Notes: generated by a model from the sequence alone, not told the origin. A DNA stretch of 64,000 nt from Bacteroidota bacterium (GCA_021777835.1 JAJYDC010000007.1:85530-149529), one strand, 5' to 3'. Positions 25,835-35,828 are shown, counted from the first letter of the stretch. Program-made: numbers and translations.

Positions 25835-27856
25835 ATGCCCGACAATACTCAACAAATAGAACAATTAGTAATAAATACAATAAGATTCCTTGCTGTAGAT
25901 GGAGTTCAGAAAGCAAACTCCGGTCATCCTGGCATGCCGATGGGATGCGCCCCGATTGGCTATATATTATATGCTAAATATATGAAGCATAATCCTGTTA
26001 ACCCTAAATGGCTGAATAGAGATAGATTCATCTTATCCGCAGGACATGGAAGTATGCTGCTTTATTCTCTGCTACATTTATGCGGATACGATCTTCCTTT
26101 AGACCAGCTAAAACAATTTAGACAATGGGGAAGTATTACTCCCGGACACCCCGAATATGGACTTACACCAGGAGTTGAAACGACAACCGGACCTCTTGGA
26201 CAGGGCTTTGCAAATGCAGTAGGCATGGCAATCGCTCAAGCACATTTAGGCTCATTGTTTAATAAAGAAGACATAAAAATCCTCGATCATTTTATATACG
26301 GAATATGCAGTGACGGTGAAATGATGGAAGGAATATCACACGAAGCAGCATCTTTAGCTGGCCACCTTAAACTTGGAAAGATTATCTTCTTTTACGACGA
26401 TAATAAAATTACTATTGATGGCTCGACGTCTCTTGCCTTTTCCGAAGATGTTGGAAAACGCTTCGAAGCATACAATTGGCATGTCCAGCACGTAGAAGAT
26501 GTAAATGATTTATCTTCGCTTGAAGTAGCACTAAAGAATGCTCAATCTGAAACATCGAAACCTTCTTTAATTATTACAAGAACTCATATTGGATACGGAA
26601 GTCCGAACAAACATGATTCTTCTTCTTCTCACGGCTCTCCCTTAGGTATTGAAGAAGTTAAGCTTACAAAAAAGAATCTTGGCTGGCCCGAAGAACCAGA
26701 TTTTTTAATACCATCTGAAGTTGCTGATTATTTTAAGACTGTTAAAGAAAAAGGCATCATGCTAGAAAAGGAATGGAACGATTTACTCATTCAGTATGAA
26801 ATTAAATATCCTGATGACGCAAGATATTTCAAGAAAATCATGAGCGGAGATTTCGGTGAAGAATGGAAAACGAAACTGCCAGTATTCCCGGATGAAGGAA
26901 AGAAAATAGCTACCCGTACTTCTTCGGGAAAGGTATTAAATACTATCGCACCCTACCTTACAACGCTAATTGGTGGCTCAGCCGATCTTCATCCTTCAAC
27001 CGATACTTTCTTAAAAGAATTCGGAGGCTTTAGCGCGGATAATTATAGAGCACGAACAATTCATTATGGAATCCGTGAACATGCTATGGGTGCAATATTA
27101 AACGGTATGGCAGTTTATGGCGGAGTAATCCCGTTTGGCTCAACATTCTTTATTTTTTCCGACTATCTTCGACCGGTAATAAGGCTCGCATCTATTTCTA
27201 AAATAAAACCGATTTATGTTTTTACTCATGACAGTATTGGCGTTGGCGAAGACGGACCAACTCATGAACCCGTGGAACAAACTGCCTCGCTTCGGGCTAT
27301 CCCTAAAGTTATCGTAATTCGTCCTGCCGATGCAAATGAATCAGCTTATTCATGGCGCTATGCAATCGAACATAAAGGAAGCCCAGTAGCGATTCTTTTA
27401 ACTCGCCAAGGCTTACCCGTAATTGATCAAAATAAATTCCCTTCTGCAGAAGGACTCTTACGCGGAGCTTATATCTTATTGGATAGTTCAGGAGCGCCTG
27501 AATTAATTATAATGGCTTCAGGTTCAGAGGTATCCATTTCATTGCAAGCTGCGGAGAAATTAAAAACCGAAGGAGTAAAAGTTCGCGTTGTTAGTTTCCC
27601 AAGTTGGGAATTATTTGAAATGCAGACCGAAGAGTACAAAGAAAGCGTTCTCCCTTCAAATGTGAAAGCAAGAATTTCCGTAGAAGCCGGTATAAAAATG
27701 GGATGGGAAAAATATATCGGTGACTTAGGAGAATGTATCAGCGTAGAGAAATATGGTGCTTCAGCCCCTGTTAACGTGATAATGGAAAAATATGGTTTTA
27801 CCCCAGAGCATGTTTATGAAATCGCTAAAAAGACCCTTGCAAAAATAAGAAAGTGA
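25835..27856 (+). CDS. tkt: Transketolase
   Basis: A thiamine-diphosphate enzyme that transfers two-carbon ketol units between pentose-, hexose- and triose-phosphates in the non-oxidative pentose phosphate pathway. About 673 residues, the usual length. The N-terminal signature is ANSGHPGMPMG, and the ThDP/Mg motif begins SDGEMMEG (about 159) and continues to FYDDNKITIDG. TGPLGQGFANAVGMA, HYGIREHAMGAILNGMA and THDSIGVGEDGPTHEP are all canonical. The ATG at 25835 is used because GGAG lies six bases upstream; the in-frame ATG at 25823 precedes that site. A dienelactone-hydrolase gene follows closely, and a strong terminator ends the pair. Confidence 0.97.
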   Translation: MPDNTQQIEQLVINTIRFLAVDGVQKANSGHPGMPMGCAPIGYILYAKYMKHNPVNPKWLNRDRFILSAGHGSMLLYSLLHLCGYDLPLDQLKQFRQWGSITPGHPEYGLTPGVETTTGPLGQGFANAVGMAIAQAHLGSLFNKEDIKILDHFIYGICSDGEMMEGISHEAASLAGHLKLGKIIFFYDDNKITIDGSTSLAFSEDVGKRFEAYNWHVQHVEDVNDLSSLEVALKNAQSETSKPSLIITRTHIGYGSPNKHDSSSSHGSPLGIEEVKLTKKNLGWPEEPDFLIPSEVADYFKTVKEKGIMLEKEWNDLLIQYEIKYPDDARYFKKIMSGDFGEEWKTKLPVFPDEGKKIATRTSSGKVLNTIAPYLTTLIGGSADLHPSTDTFLKEFGGFSADNYRARTIHYGIREHAMGAILNGMAVYGGVIPFGSTFFIFSDYLRPVIRLASISKIKPIYVFTHDSIGVGEDGPTHEPVEQTASLRAIPKVIVIRPADANESAYSWRYAIEHKGSPVAILLTRQGLPVIDQNKFPSAEGLLRGAYILLDSSGAPELIIMASGSEVSISLQAAEKLKTEGVKVRVVSFPSWELFEMQTEEYKESVLPSNVKARISVEAGIKMGWEKYIGDLGECISVEKYGASAPVNVIMEKYGFTPEHVYEIAKKTLAKIRK

Positions 27857-27885
27857 AATTATCTTACATATTTAGGAGCAAAATT

Positions 27886-28692
27886 ATGAAGAATACTTTT
27901 ATCCGACTTTCGTTTATCGTATCCCTGTCGTTTCTTTTTACCGGGATAAATTTTGGATACCAGAAAAATAATGTAGATAAAGATAGCTCTTCCGGAAAAT
28001 TTAAGATCAAAACTTCTACGGTAACTTATCTAAGCGGAACCGACACAGTAAGCGCTTATTTAGCTGTTCCGGTAGGTAAAGAAAAGTTCCCTGCTTTAAT
28101 TTTAGTCCATGAGTGGTGGGGGTTAACTCCCTGGATGAAAGAAAATGCCGATAATCTCGCGAAGCATGGTATAGCTGCTTTAGCAATTGATCTTTACCGT
28201 GGGAAAGTTACTTCAAATTATAAGGAAGCTGCCGAGTTAAGTAGTACTCTTCCAAAAGCAAGAGCCATAACTGACTTAAAATCTGCTTTTCAATATCTCT
28301 ATATAATGCCTCAAATAGATAAAAGCAAAATAGGCTCAATTGGCTGGTGCTTTGGCGGCGGTTACTCTTTTCAAGCAGCATTAAATATTACTAAATTAAA
28401 GGCTTGTGTTATTTGTTATGGGAGTTTGAATTATTCCGGTAATTCTCTTAAGGAAATTCATTGTCCTATTCTTTGTGTCTTTGGAGATAGTGATAAAGTA
28501 TTTCCACCTAACGTAGTAAATGATTTTGATAAGGATGCAAAAGAAAACTTTTTGAAAGTTAAGGTGAGATTTTATCCTGGAGGGCAACATGCTTTTATGA
28601 ATCAATATAACAAAACTGGATATAACAAAGCTGATGCTGAAGAAGCTTGGGATGACATTTATTCATTTCTTGATAAGAATCTTATAAGGTAA
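27886..28692 (+). CDS. Exported dienelactone-hydrolase-family protein
   Basis: An alpha/beta hydrolase of about 268 residues. The catalytic triad of the dienelactone hydrolase family is visible: nucleophile C155 in GWCFGGG, D203 in FGDSDKVFP, and H235 in GGQHAFMN. HEWWGLTPWMK near residue 75 is the family's oxyanion region. The N-terminus (MKNTFIRLSFIVSLSFLFTG) is a signal peptide, so the enzyme probably acts outside the cytoplasm, on an unknown ester or lactone. I start at ATG 27886 because AGGAGCAAAATT precedes it; an in-frame start at 27853 would overlap tkt. The intrinsic terminator at 28723 ends the tkt transcript. Confidence 0.88.
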   Translation: MKNTFIRLSFIVSLSFLFTGINFGYQKNNVDKDSSSGKFKIKTSTVTYLSGTDTVSAYLAVPVGKEKFPALILVHEWWGLTPWMKENADNLAKHGIAALAIDLYRGKVTSNYKEAAELSSTLPKARAITDLKSAFQYLYIMPQIDKSKIGSIGWCFGGGYSFQAALNITKLKACVICYGSLNYSGNSLKEIHCPILCVFGDSDKVFPPNVVNDFDKDAKENFLKVKVRFYPGGQHAFMNQYNKTGYNKADAEEAWDDIYSFLDKNLIR

Positions 28693-28722
28693 GAATAATA
28701 TACTATAGTAATTTCAAATTAT

Positions 28723-28749
28723 ACGGCTCTTCGATAGAGCCGTTTTTTA
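28723..28749 (+). terminator. Intrinsic terminator after the transketolase-hydrolase pair
   Basis: The stem ACGGCTC (28723-28729) pairs perfectly with GAGCCGT (28737-28743) around a 7-base loop and is followed immediately by a run of six T. It lies ~30 bp after the hydrolase stop and ~50 bp before malQ. This is the clearest rho-independent terminator in the window. Confidence 0.9.
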
Positions 28750-28798
28750 TTTAATAGAATACTTCCTATTTTTTGCTACAAAAAAATTAGAGATTAAA

Positions 28799-30316
28799 AT
28801 GAAATTTGAACGCGCTGCAGGAATATTACTTCATCCAACTTCTCTACCTGGAAAATACGGAATAGGAGATTTAGGAAATGAAGCATATAATTTTGTGAAT
28901 TTCTTAGTAGAGTCAGGGCAAAAACTATGGCAAGTCTTTCCACTAGGACCTACAGGTTACGGTGATTCGCCATATCAATGCTTCTCTGCATTTGCAGGCA
29001 ATCCGATCTTGGTAAGCCCCGAGAAACTTTCTGAGGCAGGTTTTCTTGAAGAACATGATATCGAAAATATACCTTACCAAAATCCTCATCGGATAGACTA
29101 CGGTGATGTAATAAATTATAAGAGATTCATTCTCAAGAAAGCATTCGAGTCTTTTAAGAGAAACCCAAACGGACTTGAAAATGAATTTAATATATTTTGC
29201 GAGAATAACTCAGATTGGCTTGAAGATTTTTCTTTATTCATGGCAGCTAAGGATTATCACGGAGGACGTATTTGGACAAGCTGGGATAAAGGTTTAGTTA
29301 AAAGGGAAGCCGATGCAATTAATTCATGGAAAGTAAAACTAACTGACGATATTAATTATCAGAAATTTGTTCAGTTTAATTTTTTTAAGCAATGGCTTAG
29401 CTTAAAACAATATGCTAATAAGAAGGGAATAAAAATTATTGGCGACATGCCGATATTTATTGCAAATGACAGTGCTGATCTATGGGCAAATAAAAATCTT
29501 TTTACTATTGACGAAAACGGAAAACTAGAGACGGTTGCCGGAGTGCCCCCAGACTATTTTAGTGTAACCGGACAACTATGGGGAAATCCACTTTACCGTT
29601 GGAATGAAATGGAAAAAGATGATTTTCTCTGGTGGCGTAAAAGAATGAAGAGCCTATTAAACTTAGTCGATATTGTCCGAATTGATCACTTTCGCGGGTT
29701 TGACGCTTGCTGGGAAATTCCCGGTGATGCCCCAACCGCAGAGACCGGAAAATGGGTCAAAGCACCCGGTGAAAAACTATTTGGCGCTCTCAAGAAGTAT
29801 CTGGGTGAATTGCCGATAATAGCTGAAGATCTTGGTGTAATAACTGATTCTGTTGTGGCTTTAAGAGACAAATTTGATTTTCCCGGAATCAAAATTCTTC
29901 AGTTCGCTTTTGGAACAGGCATGGAAACGAAATTCCTCCCCCATAATTTTAATTCCAACTGTGTAGTACATACCGGTTCACACGATAATGATACTACTCG
30001 TGCATATTTTGAAAAGGCTAAAAATGAAGGAAATAATATTTATTCCCACGCACAGAAATATTTAAACTATTATGGAGACGATATCACTTACCTTTTAATA
30101 AGACTTGCTTATGCATCGGTTGCTGACATGGCAGTCATACCTTTTCAGGATATTCTTAACCTTGGTGGTGATTCAAGAATGAATTTCCCAGGAAAACTTG
30201 GTGGTAACTGGGTTTGGAGGTTTACATGGGATCAGATTCCATCTAACTTAGCACAAAGTTATAAAGAAATGGCAGAACTTTTTGATAGGCCGTTGAAAAA
30301 GAAGTTGATCTCTTAA
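28799..30316 (+). CDS. malQ: 4-alpha-glucanotransferase (amylomaltase)
   Basis: A GH77 enzyme that transfers alpha-1,4-glucan chains during maltodextrin or glycogen turnover in the cytosol. The protein is 505 residues, the compact form common outside enterobacteria. Family signatures are in order: ERAAGILLHPTSLPGKYGIGDLG at the start, YGDSPYQCFSAFAGNP, the nucleophile Asp in IVRIDHFRGFDACWEIP, the acid/base Glu in IIAEDLGVIT, and HTGSHDNDTT. The C-terminal segment GNWVWRFTW is also typical. A terminator lies just upstream, so it begins a new transcript that probably continues into the membrane protein 3 bp downstream. Confidence 0.96.
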   Translation: MKFERAAGILLHPTSLPGKYGIGDLGNEAYNFVNFLVESGQKLWQVFPLGPTGYGDSPYQCFSAFAGNPILVSPEKLSEAGFLEEHDIENIPYQNPHRIDYGDVINYKRFILKKAFESFKRNPNGLENEFNIFCENNSDWLEDFSLFMAAKDYHGGRIWTSWDKGLVKREADAINSWKVKLTDDINYQKFVQFNFFKQWLSLKQYANKKGIKIIGDMPIFIANDSADLWANKNLFTIDENGKLETVAGVPPDYFSVTGQLWGNPLYRWNEMEKDDFLWWRKRMKSLLNLVDIVRIDHFRGFDACWEIPGDAPTAETGKWVKAPGEKLFGALKKYLGELPIIAEDLGVITDSVVALRDKFDFPGIKILQFAFGTGMETKFLPHNFNSNCVVHTGSHDNDTTRAYFEKAKNEGNNIYSHAQKYLNYYGDDITYLLIRLAYASVADMAVIPFQDILNLGGDSRMNFPGKLGGNWVWRFTWDQIPSNLAQSYKEMAELFDRPLKKKLIS

Positions 30317-30319
30317 ATT

Positions 30320-31459
30320 ATGTTCGGAAAAAATAATATAAGAAATAATGTAGTATTAGTACTTATAGCTTTCGTAAGCGGGTTATATTTTTTTAAGTAC
30401 TCTGCTATTTATCTAAAATATCCTGTATTGTTAACTGGCCTATATTTGATAATCTTTTCCGCCGTATTGTTTTTTCTTAACAGGTTGAATGACAAAAGAT
30501 TTGTTTTTATCAATAAGAAAGTTGTTATAGTATTTTCAAGCTTATTGGTATTCATTTCATTTCTATGGATTACATTTATTCCCCGCTTTGGAGAAGTCGG
30601 AAGGCTTCCGGCAATAGAGGATTGGATTAAAAGATTTTTTAATGGAAGTTTTCCCTACAACTCACCCTTTACTCCATCGGGATTTCCTGTTTTGTTTTTT
30701 TTGTCAATCCCATTTTACCTCCTGAAAAACTTCGGATACCTTGAAGTTATAGGACTTTCTTTGTTTTTAATCTCTGTTATTTATTTCTCAAATGCTTTGA
30801 AGGAAAATCTATTCCGAATAATAATTTTACTTCTTAGTCCGGTACTTTATTATGGATTTGTTGTTCGCGATGAGCTTTTCTTTAACATGATGATTCCAGT
30901 AGTCTTAATCTTCCTTATGGAAAAATTCTATGATCGCGATAATTACAATTACAAATTTGACCTATTCGGAATTTTATTCGGACTCGCCCTTTCAACAAGG
31001 TCAGTCGTTGCTATTATTTATGCTGTATACCTTGTATATCTCTTTAAATCCAACATTCCTAAAGGGATCACATTCATTTTCCTTTTAGCTCTTGTTTTTT
31101 GGTTTACCTTATTACCGTTTTTTTTATGGGACCAAAATTCTTTCCTTACAAACGGACCATTTGCAGTCCAATCTTATCTCTCATTCCTGCCGTTTTGGAA
31201 CGTTATTATCATTTTAGGAATCGCAATTTATTTTGGCTGGATTGCGTCAAATCTGAATGAAGTTTTTTTTGCAACCGGAATATTGCTTTTCCTTCCGGTC
31301 TTTTTATCCATGCTTTATAAAATATTTGAGGTAGGCTTTTATCAAGCCATAGTATCTGATGTTTTTGATCTTTCCTATTTTATTTTCTGCATACCGTTTT
31401 TACTTTTATCGATACAAGAACAAAAGACTGTGAAATCTATAGGAAAAATACTCGCTTAA
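30320..31459 (+). CDS. Multi-spanning membrane protein, possibly a GT-C-like glycosyltransferase
   Basis: A 379-residue protein with about ten hydrophobic segments and short loops. No family is certain. The first large outer loop (about 90-120) reads RFGEVGRLPAIEDWIKRFFNG and then FPYNSPFTPSGFPVL, which is reminiscent of GT-C enzymes of the GT39/GT87 group that use polyprenyl-phosphate sugars. An acidic dyad typical of that group is not obvious. LFGLALSTRSVVAIIY in the middle is also seen in such proteins. It starts 3 bp after malQ and probably shares its transcript. The alternative is an unrelated transporter-like protein. Confidence 0.7.
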   Translation: MFGKNNIRNNVVLVLIAFVSGLYFFKYSAIYLKYPVLLTGLYLIIFSAVLFFLNRLNDKRFVFINKKVVIVFSSLLVFISFLWITFIPRFGEVGRLPAIEDWIKRFFNGSFPYNSPFTPSGFPVLFFLSIPFYLLKNFGYLEVIGLSLFLISVIYFSNALKENLFRIIILLLSPVLYYGFVVRDELFFNMMIPVVLIFLMEKFYDRDNYNYKFDLFGILFGLALSTRSVVAIIYAVYLVYLFKSNIPKGITFIFLLALVFWFTLLPFFLWDQNSFLTNGPFAVQSYLSFLPFWNVIIILGIAIYFGWIASNLNEVFFATGILLFLPVFLSMLYKIFEVGFYQAIVSDVFDLSYFIFCIPFLLLSIQEQKTVKSIGKILA

Positions 31460-31720
31460 TTTATTTTGGAAAACTAAATCTACTTATCGAGAACAGGGTA
31501 CCAGTTTATCAACCTTAGAAGAATGGCATTTAATTATGAACAGTTACAATATTTTACTTGATTTTTAACCACAATAGAAGTAGTTTTTTTACATATTACA
31601 TGTTTTACATCGCGGATGGTAAACGTTAGCCGGAGAGCCATTTCCGGTGAAGCGGTTTTTCATGTTCGTTGTTTGGTTAATTAATTTGTAAGCCTTAAAC
31701 AAATTATTATGGGAGTGTAT
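31460..31720. other. Intergenic region with a CCGGA/TCCGG hairpin
   Basis: A 261-bp AT-rich gap. One hairpin, CCGGA (31630-31634) with TCCGG (31643-31647), is followed ~9 bases later by a run of five T and may end the malQ transcript. Upstream of the pseudogene, GGGAGTG remains as a ribosome site before the ATG at 31721. Confidence 0.4.
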
Positions 31721-32389
31721 ATGAAAAATTCTATCCGTCTCTTGATCTTCTTTTTTATCTTTATTTTACTTCCATTAATTTTGGAAAGCTGCTCTTCAAT
31801 ATACTCAGTTAAAGATTTCTCATCAAAAGAACAATTATATCAGGATTTTAATAATTCTGTTAAGGATAAAAGTATTAACGTCAAATTTATAAACGGTAGC
31901 TCATTAACAATTAATAACGGAGCCGTAATTGAGAACGATACACTTTATTCAATAGGATATCGTTAAGATAAAAATTACGAAAGAATCGCCTTGTCAGAAA
32001 TTGAAAAGATAAATTACACGGCAGCGATTATAAGTCGGCAAACCTACTACTAAAGAACAATGATCAAATAAATGCCGGTGATATAAATATTGCTAACAAC
32101 ACAATGGAATATTCAGAAACAAAGAAGGTATTATTGCGGACTGAAGTTGCACCTTTAGATAAAATAAATGAAGCGAGTTATAAAAACCATAGGCTTGGAA
32201 TACCTGGATGGTTTCTTGCCGGATCGGGATTATTGTAGGGCTATAATATTTGTTTCAAGAAATAATGGTTCACCTGGTAATGCATATATGACATTGAATA
32301 GTTTTCTTACAATCCCCTTTGGTTCATTTGTGGGCATCATTTGAGGCTGGGTAGATGGCTATTACTATACATATCAATTTAATCCGTAG
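31721..32389 (+). pseudogene. Decayed lipoprotein gene with two in-frame stops and two frameshifts
   Basis: The ATG at 31721 follows GGGAGTG and starts a lipoprotein signal (SIRLLIFFFIFILLPLILESC, Cys24). The frame stops at TAA 31964-31966 yet continues coherently as DKNYERIALSEIEKINYT. A -1 shift near 32020 then gives GSDYKSANLLLKNNDQINAG and on to RLGIPGWFLAGSGLL, ending at TAG 32236-32238. A return to the first frame near 32240 gives IIFVSRNNGSPGNAYMTLNS, with a TGA at 32342-32344, and ends GWVDGYYYTYQFNP at TAG 32387-32389. So a lipoprotein of ~220 residues has at least four lesions. The multiplicity argues against sequencing error. The original function is unknown. Confidence 0.85.
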
Positions 32390-32447
32390 GGATAATTTTA
32401 GAATAGATGGTGTCTTGTGAAAAAGATGCCAATTATTCCAAACTATT

Positions 32448-33818
32448 TCAAATTGAATTTAATTTACGGACTAATTTAAAAGCGGGATAACTTAGTGCGA
32501 AAAATACCGCGGCTAATAAAGCATTAAGCGGGTCACTAAAAACATCTCCAATTAAAAATATCAATGATCCGGTGATAAATATTAATGGAGTCCAGGGATA
32601 GCCCCAAGCCTTAACGGGTCGCGGTAATTCGGGTTCCTTTTTCCTTAAATAAAATAAAGAAGAAAATCCGGCAAAATAATTTACTACATAGAAAAAGGCT
32701 GATACTGCAATTAAAATTTCTAATGTGCCTGAAGCGATAAGTAAAATTACAAATCCTGAGCTAACTAAAAGAGCAAAACGAGGTGAGCCATCTTTGCTGA
32801 CAGTAGTAATTTTTGTAGTGAAAAGTTTATTCCTTCCTAAACCGAAAATTATTCTTGTTGCAATTAGAAGAGCTGCATTTAAAATACTTATTAATGCTGC
32901 GATAGAAAGAATGGATATTATTTTCCCGCCATTGATTCCGAACATCTTTATGGCTGCTGTGGTCGCAGGCGCTGTTGAAGAACCAAGTTCTGATACCGGG
33001 AGAACGTATAACAAGCCTAAATTAACCAGGAGATAAATAGCGATGATTGCCAAAACTCCGCTTATAGCCGAACGGGAAAGGTTTTTGCCCGGGTCACGGT
33101 CCTCTTCTGTGAAATAAATAGCGCTGTACCAACCATCGTATGTGAAAATAATTGACTGTAATGCAATAACAAAGGCTGCGAACAAACCTGTCGGCAAATT
33201 TAATTTTGCAATTTCTCCGTTAACGCTTGATACCCCTGCAACATGCTTTCCAAAATAAAAGCAAGTAAATACTAAAGACAGGAATGCAGTTACTTTTATT
33301 ATGCTTGTAATTTCCTGGGTTAGACTTCCGGATTTTAGTCCAAACCATTGAAGTGAAGTTAAAAGAAGAATAGATATTATCGCTATTTCTTTTATGCCCA
33401 AAAAACCGGAAGGAAAAAGAGAGATTGAAAATTCTCCGATTGCGATAGCGAAAGAAGCTACTGAAGCTGAAGTTGCTATCCAGTCACTCCAGCCTATTAC
33501 AAAACCGGTGTAATCTCCAAAAGCCCGTCTGACAAAAACATACCACCCTCCTGCTTGAGGGATCATTGCTCCTAATTCAATTACAGAAACAGTTCCCAGA
33601 AGCGCATAGATTCCGCCTATAACCCAAGCAGCCATAATCAAATAAGAATTACGTAACTGTGCTGCTACCATTCCCGGTGTTCTTAAAATACCCACGCCGA
33701 TAGTACCGCCTATAGTAATGGCTATTCCAAAGCCAACCCCTAAAATTTTTCTTAAGCTGCCTTTTTCGGGGTAAAAATTTTCATTTATTTTATTTGAAGT
33801 TTGCATTGAGAAATACAT
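32448..33818 (-). CDS. APC-family amino-acid permease
   Basis: A 456-residue inner-membrane transporter with about twelve hydrophobic segments. The first helix carries the APC unwound-helix motif GIAITIGGTIGVGILRTPG, which binds the amino-acid carboxylate. IPQAGGWYVFVRRAFGDYTGFVIGW and FTYDGWYSAIYFTEEDRDP are family hallmarks of the LAT/YfnA type. The protein is probably a proton-coupled amino-acid uptake system or exchanger; the substrate is unknown. Neither the ATG at 33818 nor the one four codons later has a clear ribosome site. It lies 100 bp downstream of pta on the same strand. Confidence 0.9.
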   Translation of the reverse strand: MYFSMQTSNKINENFYPEKGSLRKILGVGFGIAITIGGTIGVGILRTPGMVAAQLRNSYLIMAAWVIGGIYALLGTVSVIELGAMIPQAGGWYVFVRRAFGDYTGFVIGWSDWIATSASVASFAIAIGEFSISLFPSGFLGIKEIAIISILLLTSLQWFGLKSGSLTQEITSIIKVTAFLSLVFTCFYFGKHVAGVSSVNGEIAKLNLPTGLFAAFVIALQSIIFTYDGWYSAIYFTEEDRDPGKNLSRSAISGVLAIIAIYLLVNLGLLYVLPVSELGSSTAPATTAAIKMFGINGGKIISILSIAALISILNAALLIATRIIFGLGRNKLFTTKITTVSKDGSPRFALLVSSGFVILLIASGTLEILIAVSAFFYVVNYFAGFSSLFYLRKKEPELPRPVKAWGYPWTPLIFITGSLIFLIGDVFSDPLNALLAAVFFALSYPAFKLVRKLNSI

Positions 33819-33918
33819 TTAAAATAAAATTGGATATGTCCGCTTCCAATTCGTCAGATCTTGAATTTAACATATCCAAAAAGTTTTAGTAAGTCAATCT
33901 TGAAAATGAATAAGTGAG

Positions 33919-34896
33919 TTAGCTCATCAAAATTGCAAATGCTGCAGTATTTACAATATCATCAGCGCTGCAACCGCGGCTAAGGTCAAAATATGGTTTT
34001 TTTAATCCCTGTATGAGTGGTCCAATTGCTTCACATCCGCCTAAACGCTGTGCAATTTTATAACCAATATTCCCGGCGTTTAGATCCGGGAAGATAAGTA
34101 CATTTGCGTGCCCTGCCACTTCGCTGCCGGGAGCTTTCTTTTTTCCTATTGATTCGACAATTGCTGCGTCAAACTGAAGCTCACCGTCAATCATTAAATC
34201 TGTGCGTTTATTTTTTGCAATCTTGGTTGCTTCAATAACTTTATCCACAGATTCATGTTGTGCGCTTCCTTTTGATGAAAAAGAAAGCATCGCAACTACC
34301 GGGATTTCACCGGTTAATTTATGATGATTATCAGCAGCAGATATGGCAATGTCGGCAAGTTGTTCTGCATTGGGGACTGGCACGACTCCGCAGTCGCTAA
34401 AAGTATAAGTTTTTTCCGGGAATACCATTAAGAAAAAGCTTGATACAATAGAAATTCCATCAGCCATTCCTATGCATTGAATCCCAGCGCGCAAAACATC
34501 TGCTGTGGATGCAGTTGAACCGGCAACACTGCCGTCTGCAATTCCCTCTTTTACCATCATGGCGCCAAAAAATAAATCACGTCTCATTATTTCTTTGGCT
34601 TGCTCAACTGTTAATCCCTTTTTCTTTCTTAATTCATAAAAAGTATTTGTGTAAGAATCAAACCTCTCAGACTTTTCGGGATCGATAATTCTTACATTGC
34701 TAAGATCGATATTAAGCTTTTTGACATCATTAAAAATTTTTTCTTTATTTCCAAGTGTAATTATTGAAGCTATATTTTGTTTTGTCAAGGTTTCGGCTGC
34801 TTTTAGCACCCGCTCATCATGAGATTCCGGCAGGACAATAGTTTTCTTCTTTTGTGATGCTTTTGATTTAATTGTAGTTAAAAAGTCATTTCCCAT
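33919..34896 (-). CDS. pta: Phosphate acetyltransferase
   Basis: Exchanges CoA and phosphate between acetyl-CoA and acetyl-phosphate, the first step of the acetate-forming, ATP-yielding pathway. The 325-residue protein is the compact catalytic form (PTA_PTB domain), without the N-terminal regulatory extension of E. coli Pta. Signatures: KTIVLPESHDERVLKAAE near the start, VAGSTASTADVLRAGIQCIG in the middle, and HANVLIFPDLNAGNIGYKIAQRLGG late, ending GPLIQGLKKPYFDLSRGCS. Acetate kinase is not adjacent. The 227 bp upstream are shared with the divergent yggS cluster. Confidence 0.95.
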   Translation of the reverse strand: MGNDFLTTIKSKASQKKKTIVLPESHDERVLKAAETLTKQNIASIITLGNKEKIFNDVKKLNIDLSNVRIIDPEKSERFDSYTNTFYELRKKKGLTVEQAKEIMRRDLFFGAMMVKEGIADGSVAGSTASTADVLRAGIQCIGMADGISIVSSFFLMVFPEKTYTFSDCGVVPVPNAEQLADIAISAADNHHKLTGEIPVVAMLSFSSKGSAQHESVDKVIEATKIAKNKRTDLMIDGELQFDAAIVESIGKKKAPGSEVAGHANVLIFPDLNAGNIGYKIAQRLGGCEAIGPLIQGLKKPYFDLSRGCSADDIVNTAAFAILMS

Positions 34897-35123
34897 TTTT
34901 TAATCCATAATTTGTAAAAAATTCTTTCCCAAACTTACGAAAAATCGAAATAATTTTTTAACTTGAAATCAGTTATTTAAATTAAAATTTGACCCTTTAG
35001 TTTATTTTTATTCAATAATCAGCTAATATTACGGGAAGATGCTTTAGAAATGATGTATCTTAAAGTTCATTTTACGTTGATTATTGATTCAAAAACCTAT
35101 AAATTCACATTCTTAATTTTGTT

Positions 35124-35828
35124 ATGATTTCCGAAAAATTAAAGATTGTCCAAGAAAAAATTTCAGAAAAATGTAAGGAAGCAAACAGAGATACTTCTGA
35201 AATTAAACTTATTGCCGTTTCAAAAAATTTCGGCTTAGATGCTATTCAAGCGGCTTACGATGAAGGCATAAGAGACTTCGGAGAAAATAAAGCTCAGGAG
35301 CTTGATGCTAAATTTGCAAGTTTTGAAAATAAGATAATATGGCATTTTATCGGCAATCTACAGCGTAATAAGGTGCGTTTTGTTGTAAATTCTGCAGAAT
35401 ATATACATTCGGTTGATTCACTTTTACTTGCATCCGAAATAAATAAATATGCCGGTAAAATAAATAAGATACAAAAAATTCTTTTACAGGTTAAAACGTC
35501 GAACGAGGAAACTAAATCAGGAATAATAGGAGAGAGTGAACTAAGAGATATTGCTTTTTATTGTAGGGAATTTCACAATATAGAACTTATAGGTTTAATG
35601 ACCATCGCTCCTTTTACTGAAAATAGAGATCTGATTAAAAAAAGTTTTAGGACTTTGTATAAACTAAAAAACAAATTAAATGCCGAGGGATTGAATCTAA
35701 AAGAGCTTTCTATGGGAATGACATCGGACTTTGACTTAGCTATTGAAGAAGGCGCCACGATGCTCAGGATTGGTTCTGCAATTTTTGGCGAAAGAGATTA
35801 TTCAAAAGATTGGAAGGAGAAGCTATGA
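35124..35828 (+). CDS. yggS: YggS-family pyridoxal-5'-phosphate homeostasis protein
   Basis: PLP-binding protein (PLPBP/COG0325) that buffers vitamin B6 and affects amino-acid balance. It is a single-domain alanine-racemase-like barrel of 234 residues. The PLP lysine is K34 in IKLIAVSKNFG. DFGENKAQELDAKF, WHFIGNLQRNKVRF and the phosphate-binding LSMGMTSDFDLAIEEGATMLRIGSAIFG follow in canonical order. It overlaps divIVA by 4 bp (ATGA), matching the yggS-divIVA order found next to cell-division genes in many bacteria. It is the first gene of an ~12-kb rightward run. Confidence 0.95.
   Translation: MISEKLKIVQEKISEKCKEANRDTSEIKLIAVSKNFGLDAIQAAYDEGIRDFGENKAQELDAKFASFENKIIWHFIGNLQRNKVRFVVNSAEYIHSVDSLLLASEINKYAGKINKIQKILLQVKTSNEETKSGIIGESELRDIAFYCREFHNIELIGLMTIAPFTENRDLIKKSFRTLYKLKNKLNAEGLNLKELSMGMTSDFDLAIEEGATMLRIGSAIFGERDYSKDWKEKL

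Noticed and set aside
31625..31660. Resemblance to group II intron domain V (GAGAGCC ... GGTGAA)
   Set aside because: The catalytic triad and the closing stem of domain V are not present, and no intron reverse transcriptase or exon junction is nearby.
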